The position numbers and the translations under genes were made by a program. A stretch of DNA of 64,000 nt, taken from contig JAHHII010000007.1 of the NCBI GenBank assembly GCA_019358855.1, positions 124,001 through 188,000 of the forward strand, in the 5' to 3' direction. This document shows positions 8,310-17,064 of the stretch, piece after piece (position 1 is the first letter of the stretch; every line of letters begins with the position of its first letter). Source of the DNA: Timaviella obliquedivisa GSE-PSE-MK23-08B. GTDB taxonomy: Bacteria; Cyanobacteriota; Cyanobacteriia; Elainellales; Elainellaceae. The notes under the pieces are model-generated. The model was not told the DNA's origin and made no database searches. It worked only from the letters and a program-made list of their open reading frames with translations.

Positions 8310-10826
8310 TTAATCTACTACGGGTTCAATATCAGCGATCGCCACTTCCTTCACCACTTCTTGTTTGTTTAACTTGAGCAAGCGATCGCCCTTCCCTTCT
8401 CTGCCCTGTTGAGGAATTGCCTCAATGGGGTTTTTCATCATGCGGTCTTCACTGGTCATAAACGTGACTTCAGTGTCGGGAAACGCCGGGGCGATCGCTG
8501 CCAGAGCATCGGTTTTCAGGGCAAATTGCATCCCCTGAATCCCTAAGTCTCCTCGCTTGATGGTGCGTACCAGCTTCACCTGCATTCGCTTCGCATAGCC
8601 TTGGGCAGACACCAGCAACATTTCGTCTTCAGTGCCCAAAGCCACACAGCCGACCAAGGCTTCTTGCTTCCGCAACCGCACAATTTGTATCCCTTGCGCC
8701 GCCCGACCCATCACCGGAATTTGCTCATCATCAACCTGAAACCGCAAGATCCGTCCACCCGTCGTGGCAATCACCCACTGATCGCCCACCTGGACTTGAA
8801 TGGCATAGGCTAATTCGTCATCTTCTTTGACTTTTGTAGCCGTTAAACCTCGTCCGCTGAGGTTCGTAAATTCTGATAGAGCGACCCGCTTAATCCGTCC
8901 CTGTTGTGTCAGCATTGCCAAATACCATCCTTTCAAGTCCTCCGGGTCGCTAGGCAAAACAAATTGCGCGACAACCGTTTCAGCTTCACCCTGCGTGGTG
9001 GGGAGAAGTGTAACCGTAGGAGTTCCGCTAGACTGGCGCGGCGTTAAGGGAATATCGCCAACATTGATGGTGTAGGCTTTGCCGCTGCGGGTCAGGACTA
9101 AGAGTTGCTGCTTTTCGATCGCCCGATGCATTTCAGTTGTAAAATCATCGCTTTCCACTAACTTGCCCATGGGCAGTTCCTCTAGCTTCGACTGCTGCCG
9201 CTTTTGAAATGCCTTAGGGGTAAAGCGACGCACATAGCCGCGTTGCGTGATCTCAACGATCGTTTCCTCTGCCACCAATTCTTCAGCCGCAATTTCAGCA
9301 AGTTGAGCCGTTTCGGTCGCGCGTTCAGTGGCAGTCAAAATCCGGGTGCGGCGCGGGTCGGCGTATTTGCGTTTGAGCGATCGCAAATCTTTTTTTAAGG
9401 ACTTCAGCAACTCTTTACGGTTGTCGAGCAGCGTGTGCAGTTCCTCCATGCGCCGGCTTATTTCTTCAAACTCGGTCTGAAGATTTTGCCGCTCTAATCC
9501 AGTCAACCGACGGAGGGGCATTGAAAGAATGGAATCGGCTTGGCGATCGCTAAACTCCAACTGCTCTTTCATTTGTATTTTCGCCGTTGTCCCATCTGGG
9601 GCATTGCGCAAAATATGAATGACCCGATCCAAATTTTCTAGCGCCAACAACTGCCCTTCTAAAATATGGGCGCGCCCTTCAGCTTTCTCTAGCTCATGGG
9701 AATATTGCCGAGTGAGGGTTTCTTCGCGGAAGTCGAGGAAGGTTTGCAATAGCTCTCGCAGCGGCAACTGGCGGGGCTGACCGTTGACGATCGCCAGCAT
9801 AATCACCCCAAAGTTACTTTGCAGCGGCGTGAGTTTATAAAGCGTATTCAGCACTACCGCAGGCTGGGCATCACGCTTTAGCTCAATGACCACGCGCATT
9901 CCATCGCGATCGCTCTCATCTCGAATATCAATAATTCCTTCAATTCTGCCCTGATTTGTCAAGTCAGCAATTTTTTCAATCCAGCTTGCCTTATTCACCT
10001 GAAACGGTAGCTCGGTGACCACAATTGCCATCCGCCGCTGTCGTCCTCGCCCCGTTACTTCTTCTAGAGCCGCAACTCCTCGCACCGGAATACTGCCTCG
10101 CCCAGTCGTGTAAGCATCCTGAACGCCCTCCAGACTCAAGATTTCACCGCCCGTAGGAAAATCCGGCGCGGGAATCAGCCGGAACAAATCAGCATCGGGC
10201 AAGTCTGGACGATCAATCAGGGCAACTAAACCATCGACCACTTCGCCCAAATTGTGGGGCGGAATATTGGTCGCCATGCCGACTGCAATCCCAGAACAAC
10301 CGTTCAGTAGCAAGAAGGGCAACTGAGCGGGTAGAACGATCGGTTCTTGCTGGGAATTATCAAAGTTCCCAGTAAAGTCAACGGTCGCTTCTCCAATCTC
10401 GTTCAGCAAGCCTTCATTACCCACTGATGCCAGCCGCGTCTCGGTGTACCGCATTGCCGCCGGAGGGTCATCGTCCACTGAGCCAAAGTTGCCGTGCCCC
10501 TCTAATAACGGGTAACGGCTGGAGAAGTCCTGCACCATTCGCACCAGGGCATCGTAAACCGACTGATCGCCGTGAGGGTGATATTTACCCAGTACATCTC
10601 CGACGACACGGGCGCATTTACGATAGGGGCGATCGGGCGTTAAACCCAACTCATGCATGGCGTACAAAATCCGTCTGTGCACGGGTTTGAGTCCATCTCG
10701 CACATCGGGTAGCGCTCGCCCCACAATGACACTCATGGCATACTCCAGATAAGACTGTTGTACTTCAAGGTGTAATGCGGTCGGAATCACCTGCCCTGCG
10801 GGGAGAATGCTTAATTGGTCAGCCAT
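8310..10826 (-). CDS. gyrA: Type IIA topoisomerase subunit A (GyrA/ParC family)
   Basis: An 838-residue DNA-breakage subunit. The N-terminal winged-helix domain has [20 protein letters not shown] and [13 protein letters not shown], and the catalytic tyrosine is about Tyr127 in [11 protein letters not shown] coiled-coil arm and a C-terminal beta-pinwheel follow. The loop matching the E. coli Ser83 region reads [10 protein letters not shown], with Gln where gyrases usually have Ser or Thr. I could not find a canonical GyrA box (QRRGGKG type); at its expected place the sequence reads [12 protein letters not shown]. This suggests a second GyrA-like or ParC-like paralogue and not necessarily the main gyrase; cyanobacteria often carry two. 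Partner B subunit is not in the window. Transcribed alone. Confidence 0.9.
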   Translation of the reverse strand: MADQLSILPAGQVIPTALHLEVQQSYLEYAMSVIVGRALPDVRDGLKPVHRRILYAMHELGLTPDRPYRKCARVVGDVLGKYHPHGDQSVYDALVRMVQDFSSRYPLLEGHGNFGSVDDDPPAAMRYTETRLASVGNEGLLNEIGEATVDFTGNFDNSQQEPIVLPAQLPFLLLNGCSGIAVGMATNIPPHNLGEVVDGLVALIDRPDLPDADLFRLIPAPDFPTGGEILSLEGVQDAYTTGRGSIPVRGVAALEEVTGRGRQRRMAIVVTELPFQVNKASWIEKIADLTNQGRIEGIIDIRDESDRDGMRVVIELKRDAQPAVVLNTLYKLTPLQSNFGVIMLAIVNGQPRQLPLRELLQTFLDFREETLTRQYSHELEKAEGRAHILEGQLLALENLDRVIHILRNAPDGTTAKIQMKEQLEFSDRQADSILSMPLRRLTGLERQNLQTEFEEISRRMEELHTLLDNRKELLKSLKKDLRSLKRKYADPRRTRILTATERATETAQLAEIAAEELVAEETIVEITQRGYVRRFTPKAFQKRQQSKLEELPMGKLVESDDFTTEMHRAIEKQQLLVLTRSGKAYTINVGDIPLTPRQSSGTPTVTLLPTTQGEAETVVAQFVLPSDPEDLKGWYLAMLTQQGRIKRVALSEFTNLSGRGLTATKVKEDDELAYAIQVQVGDQWVIATTGGRILRFQVDDEQIPVMGRAAQGIQIVRLRKQEALVGCVALGTEDEMLLVSAQGYAKRMQVKLVRTIKRGDLGIQGMQFALKTDALAAIAPAFPDTEVTFMTSEDRMMKNPIEAIPQQGREGKGDRLLKLNKQEVVKEVAIADIEPVVD

Positions 10827-11026
10827 GAGATCGGGTTCCTGAAGATTAAAAAAGTGGAGAAGACGAAGCGAATGAGAAGCTTAAAGGGTAAAGTGAGCGT
10901 TCCTGTTTTTTTAACAGGTTGTTTTAACAGTAATATCGTAGGCTTATGAATAGGCATCTAACTGTAGATTGATTGATAAAAAACTAGCAAAGTACAGCAT
11001 TTTGAGATTGAACAGGTAGACAGCTT

Positions 11027-11425
11027 ATGAAGACGGTTCTGATAGTAGAAGATGATTTGATTAACGCACGCGTGTTTTCCAAGATTTTGACGAAACGGGC
11101 TGGGCTGGAAGTTAAGCATACTGAAAACGTGGATGAGGTGATGAAAATTGCCCAATCGCGGGAAGTAGACTTGATATTAATGGATGTTTCGCTCTCTCAT
11201 AGCGTTTATCAGGGTAAGCCAGTCGATGGTATTCGGATTACGCAAATGTTGAAAGCCGATCCAGAAACCGCTAGTTTGCCTATTATTTTAGTAACCGCTC
11301 ACGCTATGGAGGGCGATCGCGAGAACTTCCTGTTACAAAGCGGTGCAGATGATTACATCTCTAAGCCTGTAGTGGATCATCAACAATTTGTGGATCAAAT
11401 CGTGGCATTGCTCCCTCAAGCGTAA
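11027..11425 (+). CDS. Single-domain response regulator (receiver only)
   Basis: A 132-residue REC domain without an output domain. Acidic pocket Glu-Asp-Asp at VLIVEDDLIN, phosphoacceptor Asp in LILMDVSLS, Thr in VTAHAM and Lys in ISKPV are all present, so it should be phosphorylatable. There is an insertion after the phosphorylation site (SHSVYQGKPVDGIRI), a pattern seen in DivK-like receivers. It is likely a diffusible phosphate carrier or adaptor. No kinase is adjacent. A 10-bp inverted repeat lies just after the stop (11429-11455). Confidence 0.92.
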   Translation: MKTVLIVEDDLINARVFSKILTKRAGLEVKHTENVDEVMKIAQSREVDLILMDVSLSHSVYQGKPVDGIRITQMLKADPETASLPIILVTAHAMEGDRENFLLQSGADDYISKPVVDHQQFVDQIVALLPQA

Positions 11426-11428
11426 GTT

Positions 11429-11455
11429 GTTTTAGAAGTCATCAGCTTCTAAAAC
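11429..11455. terminator. Possible hairpin terminator after the receiver gene
   Basis: GTTTTAGAAG and CTTCTAAAAC form a perfect 10-bp stem with a 7-nt loop, starting 3 bp after the TAA at 11423-11425. No T-run follows on the plus strand, so intrinsic termination is uncertain; it may instead protect the 3' end. Confidence 0.4.
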
Positions 11456-11495
11456 CAGGTTATCTCAAATAGTATACACGTACTAACTAAAAGCC

Positions 11496-12815
11496 ATGCA
11501 CTCACTCACCCGCCCCGATCTAGAAGCATTCTGGATGCCCTTTACGGCGAATCGGCAGTTTAAAGCTGCCCCGCGCATTATGGTATCGGCAAAAGATATG
11601 CATTTCACCACTGAAGATGGACGACAGGTGCTAGATGGCACGGCGGGTCTGTGGTGTGTCAATGCCGGGCATGGGCGAGAGACGATCGCCAACGCAGTTC
11701 AAAAGCAGGTGATGACGCTAGACTACGCCCCTGCTTTCCAAATGGGGCACCCTGGCGTTTTTGAACTTGCCGATCGCCTCGTCAAACTAGCGCCGTCTGG
11801 ATTTGACCATGTGTTTTTTGCCAACTCTGGCTCCGAAGCAGTTGATTCAGCCCTCAAAATTGCGATCGCCTATCACCGGGTTTGCGGGCAAGGCACGCGC
11901 CAGCGGCTTATTGGACGGGAACGCGGCTATCACGGGGTTGGCTTTGGCGGCATCTCAGTGGGCGGCATTGGCGGCAACCGCAAGTTCTTTGGAAGTCTGC
12001 TTAACGGAGTTGATCATCTGCCCCACACCCATAGCCTGGAGCACAATGCCTTTAGTCGGCAGCAGCCAGAATGGGGTGCCCATCTCGCCGATGACCTAGA
12101 GCGAATTGTAGCGCTCCATGATGCCTCTAATATTGCCGCTGTTATTGTTGAACCTGTGGCGGGGTCAACAGGAGTTTTGATTCCGCCGCAAGGTTATTTA
12201 CAGCGGTTGCGATCGATTTGCGATCGGCATGGAATTTTGTTGATTTTTGACGAAGTGATCACAGGTTTTGGCAGGCTGGGAGCCAGTTTTGCCACTGAAT
12301 ATTTTGGGGTAATGCCCGATATGATGGTCGTTGCAAAAGGCATTACAAACGGGACTGTGCCGATGGGAGCCGTTTTTGTCCGTCCTGGCATTTACGATGC
12401 CTTTATGAGCGGCGCAGAAAATGCGATCGAGCTATTCCATGGCTACACCTACTCAGGTCATCCGGTCGCCTGTGCCGCCTCACTAGCCACGTTAGATATT
12501 TACGAGCAGGAAGGGCTGTTCCAGCGATCGCAAGAACTGGCGGGCTATTGGGAAGAGGCGGTTCACTCTCTCAAAGGTCTGCCCCATGTAATTGATATTC
12601 GCAACTTGGGCTTGGTTGCAGGTATTGAACTGGCGGCAATTCCAGATCAGCCGGGTGCTCGTGGCTTTGATTGCTTCCTACGCTGCTATGAGAAGGGCTT
12701 ACTCACCCGGACAACGGGCGACATTATTGCGCTTTCGCCGCCGCTCATTATTGAGAAACATCACATTGATCAGATGATGGGAATGCTAACAGACATCTTG
12801 AAGGAATTGACCTAA
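11496..12815 (+). CDS. Class III aminotransferase (omega-amino acid:pyruvate type)
   Basis: A 439-residue PLP enzyme of fold type I, class III. Recognisable features are FWMPFTANRQFK near the N-terminus, LDGTAGLWCVNAGHGR, the PLP phosphate cup FANSGSEAVDSALK, the RGYHGVGFGG loop, the aspartate in LLIFDEVITGFGR, and the Schiff-base lysine in VVAKGITNGTVPMGAV. This order and wording is closest to beta-alanine or omega-amino-acid:pyruvate transaminases, but GABA or ornithine-type activity cannot be excluded. ATG start at 11496. upp follows 63 bp downstream on the same strand; a shared operon is possible. Confidence 0.88.
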   Translation: MHSLTRPDLEAFWMPFTANRQFKAAPRIMVSAKDMHFTTEDGRQVLDGTAGLWCVNAGHGRETIANAVQKQVMTLDYAPAFQMGHPGVFELADRLVKLAPSGFDHVFFANSGSEAVDSALKIAIAYHRVCGQGTRQRLIGRERGYHGVGFGGISVGGIGGNRKFFGSLLNGVDHLPHTHSLEHNAFSRQQPEWGAHLADDLERIVALHDASNIAAVIVEPVAGSTGVLIPPQGYLQRLRSICDRHGILLIFDEVITGFGRLGASFATEYFGVMPDMMVVAKGITNGTVPMGAVFVRPGIYDAFMSGAENAIELFHGYTYSGHPVACAASLATLDIYEQEGLFQRSQELAGYWEEAVHSLKGLPHVIDIRNLGLVAGIELAAIPDQPGARGFDCFLRCYEKGLLTRTTGDIIALSPPLIIEKHHIDQMMGMLTDILKELT

Positions 12816-12878
12816 CTGCCTACTGCTCCCGATGAATGGTAATGTAATCGGTAATCTAATCGTGACCTTTATCATTCA

Positions 12879-13532
12879 ATGGCTCTCCAACTCCGCGTCT
12901 ATGTTCCGCCCCATCCTCTGATTCAACATTGGCTAGCCGTTGCCCGCGATGAAGGAACGCCTTCAGTTTTATTTCGCAGCGCCATGACTGAGTTGGGTCG
13001 ATGGCTCACCTACGAAGCCATCCGAGACTGGATGCCAACGGTGGCAACTACGGTTAATACGCCCCTTGCCCCTTGCCCTGCTACCTTTATTAATCCAGAA
13101 GCGCCCGTGGCGATCGTTCCTATTTTGCGGGCAGGGCTGGCGCTGTTAGAAGGGGCGCAGTCGCTTTTGCCCCTCGCTTCGATCTACCATATCGGGGTCG
13201 TTCGCAATGAGGAAACTTTAGAACCTGCTGTTTATCTCAACAAGCTGCCCCAACAGTTTACGCCAGAAACACGGGTCTTAATTACAGAACCGATGCTGGC
13301 AACGGGGGGCACGATCATGACAGTAATGGGAGAACTGATAAACCGAGGAATCGAGCCAGCACAGGTACGGATTATCTCGGTTGTAACGTCACCGACAGCG
13401 CTACAAAAGCTGAATGTGGCGTATCCCGGACTAGTCATTTACGCTGCCGCGATCGATGAGGGCTTGAACGAGGTTGGCTATATTGTGCCGGGCTTGGGAG
13501 ATGCGGGCGATCGCACCTTTGGTACGCTCTAA
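12879..13532 (+). CDS. upp: Uracil phosphoribosyltransferase
   Basis: Salvages uracil to UMP with PRPP. The 217-residue protein has family length and the expected motifs: LIQHWLAVARDEGT at the N-terminus, VAIVPILRAGLALLEGAQ, the PRPP-binding loop VLITEPMLATGGTI (Glu replaces the more usual Asp before PMLATGG), and the uracil-binding C-terminus YIVPGLGDAGDRTFGT. ATG start at 12879. It follows the aminotransferase gene by 63 bp. Confidence 0.94.
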   Translation: MALQLRVYVPPHPLIQHWLAVARDEGTPSVLFRSAMTELGRWLTYEAIRDWMPTVATTVNTPLAPCPATFINPEAPVAIVPILRAGLALLEGAQSLLPLASIYHIGVVRNEETLEPAVYLNKLPQQFTPETRVLITEPMLATGGTIMTVMGELINRGIEPAQVRIISVVTSPTALQKLNVAYPGLVIYAAAIDEGLNEVGYIVPGLGDAGDRTFGTL

Positions 13533-13588
13533 TCACTACTGCATTTAGGACAGTTCACATTCAATTTAGAATCATAAGGGGATTCAGA

Positions 13589-13936
13589 ATGAGCCAGCAA
13601 GATGATAACTTTTTCGGTGGGTTTATTTTAGGAACTATTGTCGGCGGTGTTGTGGGAGGCATTGCGGGTGTGTTGGTTTCATCGCGACTTTCTCAGCCTG
13701 AAGAGTTAGATGCAGATGGGTTAAAAAAACTGGACTCGAAAGCGAACAAAAAGCGCCGTCTAAAAGCCCCTACCGAGCAGACTATGGAAGTTGCAAGGCG
13801 GGGGCTAGAAGATAAAATTGCGCAATTGAATGATGCGATCGATGATGTTCGTCAGCAACTGGGCGCAGTGAACGGCAACACAGCGGTCGAAAGCAGCGAT
13901 CGCCCTCCGTCTTCAGAAATTCGTAGCAGAGATTAA
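13589..13936 (+). CDS. YtxH-like small membrane-associated protein
   Basis: 115 residues. A glycine-rich hydrophobic segment (about 9-31, FGGFILGTIVGGVVGGIAGV) resembles the single span of YtxH-type proteins. A basic stretch (KANKKRRLK) and a helical, probably coiled-coil region (about 70-98) follow. AAGGGG sits well upstream of the ATG. Function is unknown. Its stop overlaps the convergent mscL stop by 4 bp. Confidence 0.75.
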   Translation: MSQQDDNFFGGFILGTIVGGVVGGIAGVLVSSRLSQPEELDADGLKKLDSKANKKRRLKAPTEQTMEVARRGLEDKIAQLNDAIDDVRQQLGAVNGNTAVESSDRPPSSEIRSRD

Positions 13937-14355
13937 CGAGACTCGATCACTTGAGACAAACGCTCGACCGCAGTAGTCAGACGCTCTTGAGATAACAAAA
14001 GCGGCTCAACTGCTTCTTCCACCACTTCATCTTGCTGCCGTAAAACTCTTCTCTTTGCTGCTTCAAGCATCCGAATTAAGACAAAAATTGACAGAGCAAT
14101 CACAAGAAAGTTGAGGATCGCTGCCAAAAACGAGCCATACCTGATCGTTCCCGCCGTCAGTTGTGACAAGTCATCAACATTCGCTGCTTGTAGCGCTGGC
14201 GTAAGAATAGCAGGCGTAATTACATCTGACACAAAAGAATCGACGATTTTGCTAAAAGCAGTCCCAATGACCACAGCAACCGCCAAATCGACGACGTTGC
14301 CCCGCTGAATAAATTCTCGAAAATCTGACAGAAAATCAGTTGCATGTCTTGCCAT
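13933..14355 (-). CDS. mscL: Large-conductance mechanosensitive channel MscL
   Basis: 140 residues, family-typical. The N-terminal SDFREFIQRGNVVDLAVAVVIGTAF motif leads into TM1, a periplasmic loop follows, then TM2 (FLVIALSIFVLIRMLEAAKR) and an acidic cytoplasmic helix. It opens under membrane tension to release osmolytes during hypo-osmotic shock. Two osmoprotectant-type permeases lie about 42 kb away in the window; no direct link is shown. ATG at 14355. Convergent 4-bp overlap with the YtxH-like gene. Confidence 0.95.
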   Translation of the reverse strand: MARHATDFLSDFREFIQRGNVVDLAVAVVIGTAFSKIVDSFVSDVITPAILTPALQAANVDDLSQLTAGTIRYGSFLAAILNFLVIALSIFVLIRMLEAAKRRVLRQQDEVVEEAVEPLLLSQERLTTAVERLSQVIESR

Positions 14356-14497
14356 AGTTGCATTATCTCAACTTCAGATGTACGTATAGGGGGCTTTAAC
14401 GTTGTAGGTATTTAAACAGTATTGCTACTGTTCATCTAACAAACAAAAGTATATTAGCAGCATTTAATTAATGTGATGTGTTTATTCTTTTACAGGT

Positions 14498-15460
14498 TCA
14501 GAAATGATCATTCTCACCTTGCATTCCTAAAAACGTTACTTCCCAGACCAAACGCGGCTGCACATATTGCAACAGATAACGACGAGCTTTCTCCAAATAA
14601 TGTAAATAAGCAGGCTGACGATGGGTTTCCCAGTAGTGATATTGCAGGTAGTCCAATAGCCAAAGCTGCGATTCGGTATCTAACGATTGAACAATTTGCC
14701 GAGCCAGGTCGAGGGCACTTCGCAGCGACCTAGGCGGCTGAGAGACTGCTTCTAGAAGCTCCGGCGGGATTGCTTGGATTTGTTGCCATTGGGCGATCGC
14801 CTCGCCGGGACTGCCCTGCGCCAGCGCCATCACTTCTGGATGCTGCAAAATTTCGCCATGACCCGTCTGGTTTAGCACTTGAGCGATCGCCTCCCTGTCC
14901 AACCGTCGAAACGGAATGCGCTGGCACCGAGACACCAAGGTTGGTAGTAAACTCTCCGCACTGGGCGCAATCAAAATTAGCGTTGCCCTGCCTGGCTCCT
15001 CCAAAGTCTTCAACAGCCCATTCGCTGCCGCCTCTGCCATCGTTTCGGCATCCTCTAACACCACCACCGATCGTGGCGCTTCAAGGGGCGGACGACCCAG
15101 AAACCGCGCCACCTCTCGCACTTGCTCCAAACGAATCTCGGGCGGCGATTTGCGCTTGACCCCTTGTTCCACTGCTTCTGCTGCCGAGAGGCGCTTGCCC
15201 TGGTGCAGATAAGTCGGTTCTACCCAAAATAAATCAGGATGGTTGCTTTGCTGGGCGCGGGTTGAAATATTTTTTGAGGACTGCCCCCCCTGATTGAGAG
15301 GAGCCAGTAGAAGTCCCGCAAAGTCTCGAGCGGCAAGGCTGCGCCCTACGCCAGGTGCTCCGGCAAAGAGATAGGCGGGTGCAACACGGTTTTGAGCGAT
15401 CGCGCTGCTCAAGAGTTCTACCGCCTGGGATTGTCCAATCAGGGTAGAAAAGGCGGTCAT
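14498..15460 (-). CDS. holB: DNA polymerase III delta-prime subunit
   Basis: Clamp-loader AAA+ subunit of the replisome. About 320 residues: FSTLIGQSQAVELLSSAI at the N-terminus, a degenerate Walker A (FAGAPGVGRSLAARDFAG, with Arg where the lysine would be), sensor-like VVLEDAETMAEAAANGLLKTLEEPG, and the SRC motif in LVSRCQRIPFR. These are typical of delta-prime, which does not hydrolyse ATP, and not of DnaX. ATG 15460 overlaps the tmk stop in an ATGA, so the two are translationally coupled; an in-frame ATG 9 bp upstream is less likely. Confidence 0.93.
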   Translation of the reverse strand: MTAFSTLIGQSQAVELLSSAIAQNRVAPAYLFAGAPGVGRSLAARDFAGLLLAPLNQGGQSSKNISTRAQQSNHPDLFWVEPTYLHQGKRLSAAEAVEQGVKRKSPPEIRLEQVREVARFLGRPPLEAPRSVVVLEDAETMAEAAANGLLKTLEEPGRATLILIAPSAESLLPTLVSRCQRIPFRRLDREAIAQVLNQTGHGEILQHPEVMALAQGSPGEAIAQWQQIQAIPPELLEAVSQPPRSLRSALDLARQIVQSLDTESQLWLLDYLQYHYWETHRQPAYLHYLEKARRYLLQYVQPRLVWEVTFLGMQGENDHF

Positions 15461-16122
15461 GATTCGCACCAGGTTTTAATTCGGGTTGCTAAAACTGCCT
15501 GTACTTGGTCAAAGACCTCTGCCTCCGTGCGGCTGGCATCAATGCGGACAATGCGCTGAGGATAGGCTTGGGCAAGCTGGGTAAAGCCTTGTTGAACGCG
15601 CTGGTGAAAGGCAATCGTCGCTTGTTCAATGCGATCGCGCCCTCCTCGCTGCTGCGCCCGAGCTAAGCCAATTTCCACGTCCACATCTAACCACAGTGTT
15701 AAGTCGCTCTGTAGTCCACCTGTCGCAATTTGATTCAATTGGTCAATCAGTGACCGATCTAAGCCCCGACCATACCCCTGATACGCAATAGTGGAGTCGG
15801 TGTAGCGATCGCACAGAATCAGCGCTCCTAGGGCAAGCTGGGGTTTCAGTAGCCCTTCCACATGCTGCGCCCGATCCGCTGCATAAAGCAATAGCTCTGT
15901 TCGATCCTGCATTGGTTCTTGAGTAGAAGGAGTTAGCAGTAATTGTCGAATAGACTGGCATAAATCTGTGCCGCCCGGTTCTCGAGTCACAATAAGTGGC
16001 ATAGAACTCAAAGCCTTGTTACTTCTAAGCAACTCTGTGAGCCAAACTTGCGATCGCTTCACCTGTGTTGTTTTGCCACAGCCTTCGACCCCTTCAAACA
16101 CTAGCAATCGACCCTGCATGAA
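15457..16122 (-). CDS. tmk: Thymidylate kinase
   Basis: Phosphorylates dTMP to dTDP. P-loop FEGVEGCGKTTQ, the DRY-type motif LILCDRYTDSTIAYQGYGRG, VTREPGG, and LDVDVEIGLARAQQRGGRDRIE are all present, including the Glu-Pro-Gly substrate motif. The frame extends up to 16146, but ATG 16122 is preceded by AAGGA at normal spacing and gives MQGRLLVFEG. It forms a two-gene operon with holB through a 4-bp overlap, a conserved bacterial arrangement. Confidence 0.95.
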   Translation of the reverse strand, partial: FMQGRLLVFEGVEGCGKTTQVKRSQVWLTELLRSNKALSSMPLIVTREPGGTDLCQSIRQLLLTPSTQEPMQDRTELLLYAADRAQHVEGLLKPQLALGALILCDRYTDSTIAYQGYGRGLDRSLIDQLNQIATGGLQSDLTLWLDVDVEIGLARAQQRGGRDRIEQATIAFHQRVQQGFTQLAQAYPQRIVRIDASRTEAEVFDQVQAVLATRIKTWCES

Positions 16123-16245
16123 CATTCCTTTTTGAGTTATTCGCAAATATAGAAATTAATGCCAAAGTAGTCTAGATGACAACAGCAAGAAATAAAATTT
16201 TCCGGGAAAATGCTCATGGCATACGAACTTCTAAAGCAGATGCAA

Positions 16246-16271
16246 GATTAGCCTGTTTTGACAGGCTAATC
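16246..16271. other. Intergenic perfect hairpin
   Basis: GATTAGCCTGT and ACAGGCTAATC form a perfect 11-bp stem around a TTTG loop, in the 300-bp divergent gap between tmk and the gene at 16451. No T-run follows in either direction, so it is not a classical terminator. It could be part of a leader, a small RNA or an operator. Otherwise I see nothing in this gap. Confidence 0.5.
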
Positions 16272-16450
16272 CAGTATTTAACTTGACTCACTTAAGGTAC
16301 TCGATGCTACAGGCGCAAGAAGCTGCTTAAAATCGGCATTGATCAAATCCGGCAATTTACGCTAGGGTTTTACTACTGCATCTTGGCGATAGATCTGAAA
16401 ATGAGTCAATCATGACTAGAAAACCTACAAGTTAACCGTCGGGGTTGCCT

Positions 16451-16798
16451 ATGGCTCGTTATACCAGTCTTTATACTGTCGCAGTGTCGCTAGATCGCTT
16501 CCGGCAACTGCTCACTGATATTCTGTGTTCCTGTAGCCTAGATGTAATTTATGCTTCGGAAGATTACTGGGTTGCCCGCGAACTACCGGGGCATGTTTCT
16601 TACGCAAAATTAGTAACTGTGGAAGTTCTGATTGATCAACCTCAGACTCCGAATGCAGAAGTCAAAATGAATTTTGTGGTCAAAAATGAAGAATTGCCGC
16701 TAAAGAGTAACAATCATTGTCGGCAAATTTTCAACTTGGTGAATCAAGCGATCGCCGAAAATCGTCATTGGCACTTGATCGAGAGTGTTGCGAGTTAA
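16451..16798 (+). CDS. Conserved cyanobacterial hypothetical protein
   Basis: 115 residues from ATG 16451 (a TTG at 16445 is in frame). Sequence is soluble, mixed alpha/beta, with no membrane span and no motif I can name; landmarks are VSLDRFRQLLTDIL, YASEDYWVARE and IFNLVNQAIAENRHW. A strong intrinsic terminator lies 32 bp after the stop, which marks it as a transcribed single-gene unit. I do not know its function. Confidence 0.75.
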   Translation: MARYTSLYTVAVSLDRFRQLLTDILCSCSLDVIYASEDYWVARELPGHVSYAKLVTVEVLIDQPQTPNAEVKMNFVVKNEELPLKSNNHCRQIFNLVNQAIAENRHWHLIESVAS

Positions 16799-16830
16799 CC
16801 TTGCCTCACCATTAAGACTGATTTTTTCCA

Positions 16831-16868
16831 AACATGGGGATAACCGCCGAGTTATCCCCATGTTTTTT
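16831..16868 (+). terminator. Strong rho-independent terminator
   Basis: AACATGGGGATAAC (16831-16844) pairs perfectly with GTTATCCCCATGTT (16851-16864) around a 6-nt loop, and the descending arm runs into TTTTTT. A T-rich stretch (ATTTTTTCC) also lies on the other side, so it may work weakly in both directions. It ends the unit of the gene at 16451-16798 and insulates the histidine kinase gene. Confidence 0.92.
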
Positions 16869-17064
16869 AAGTTTTATTTAGGGAACACTAACGGCTAGTT
16901 ATCTCTTTGGATAGTGAAAAATGATTAAAAATTTGTAGTATAAAATCGCAATGTTCGCTTTTTACTCAACCGCACCCTATTCTTGACACTAATAGGCGAT
17001 TGCGGTCAGCATCAAAATTAAAGAGAAACTGGGTTTGGTTTCCAAGGCATCAGGAACAAAGAGT

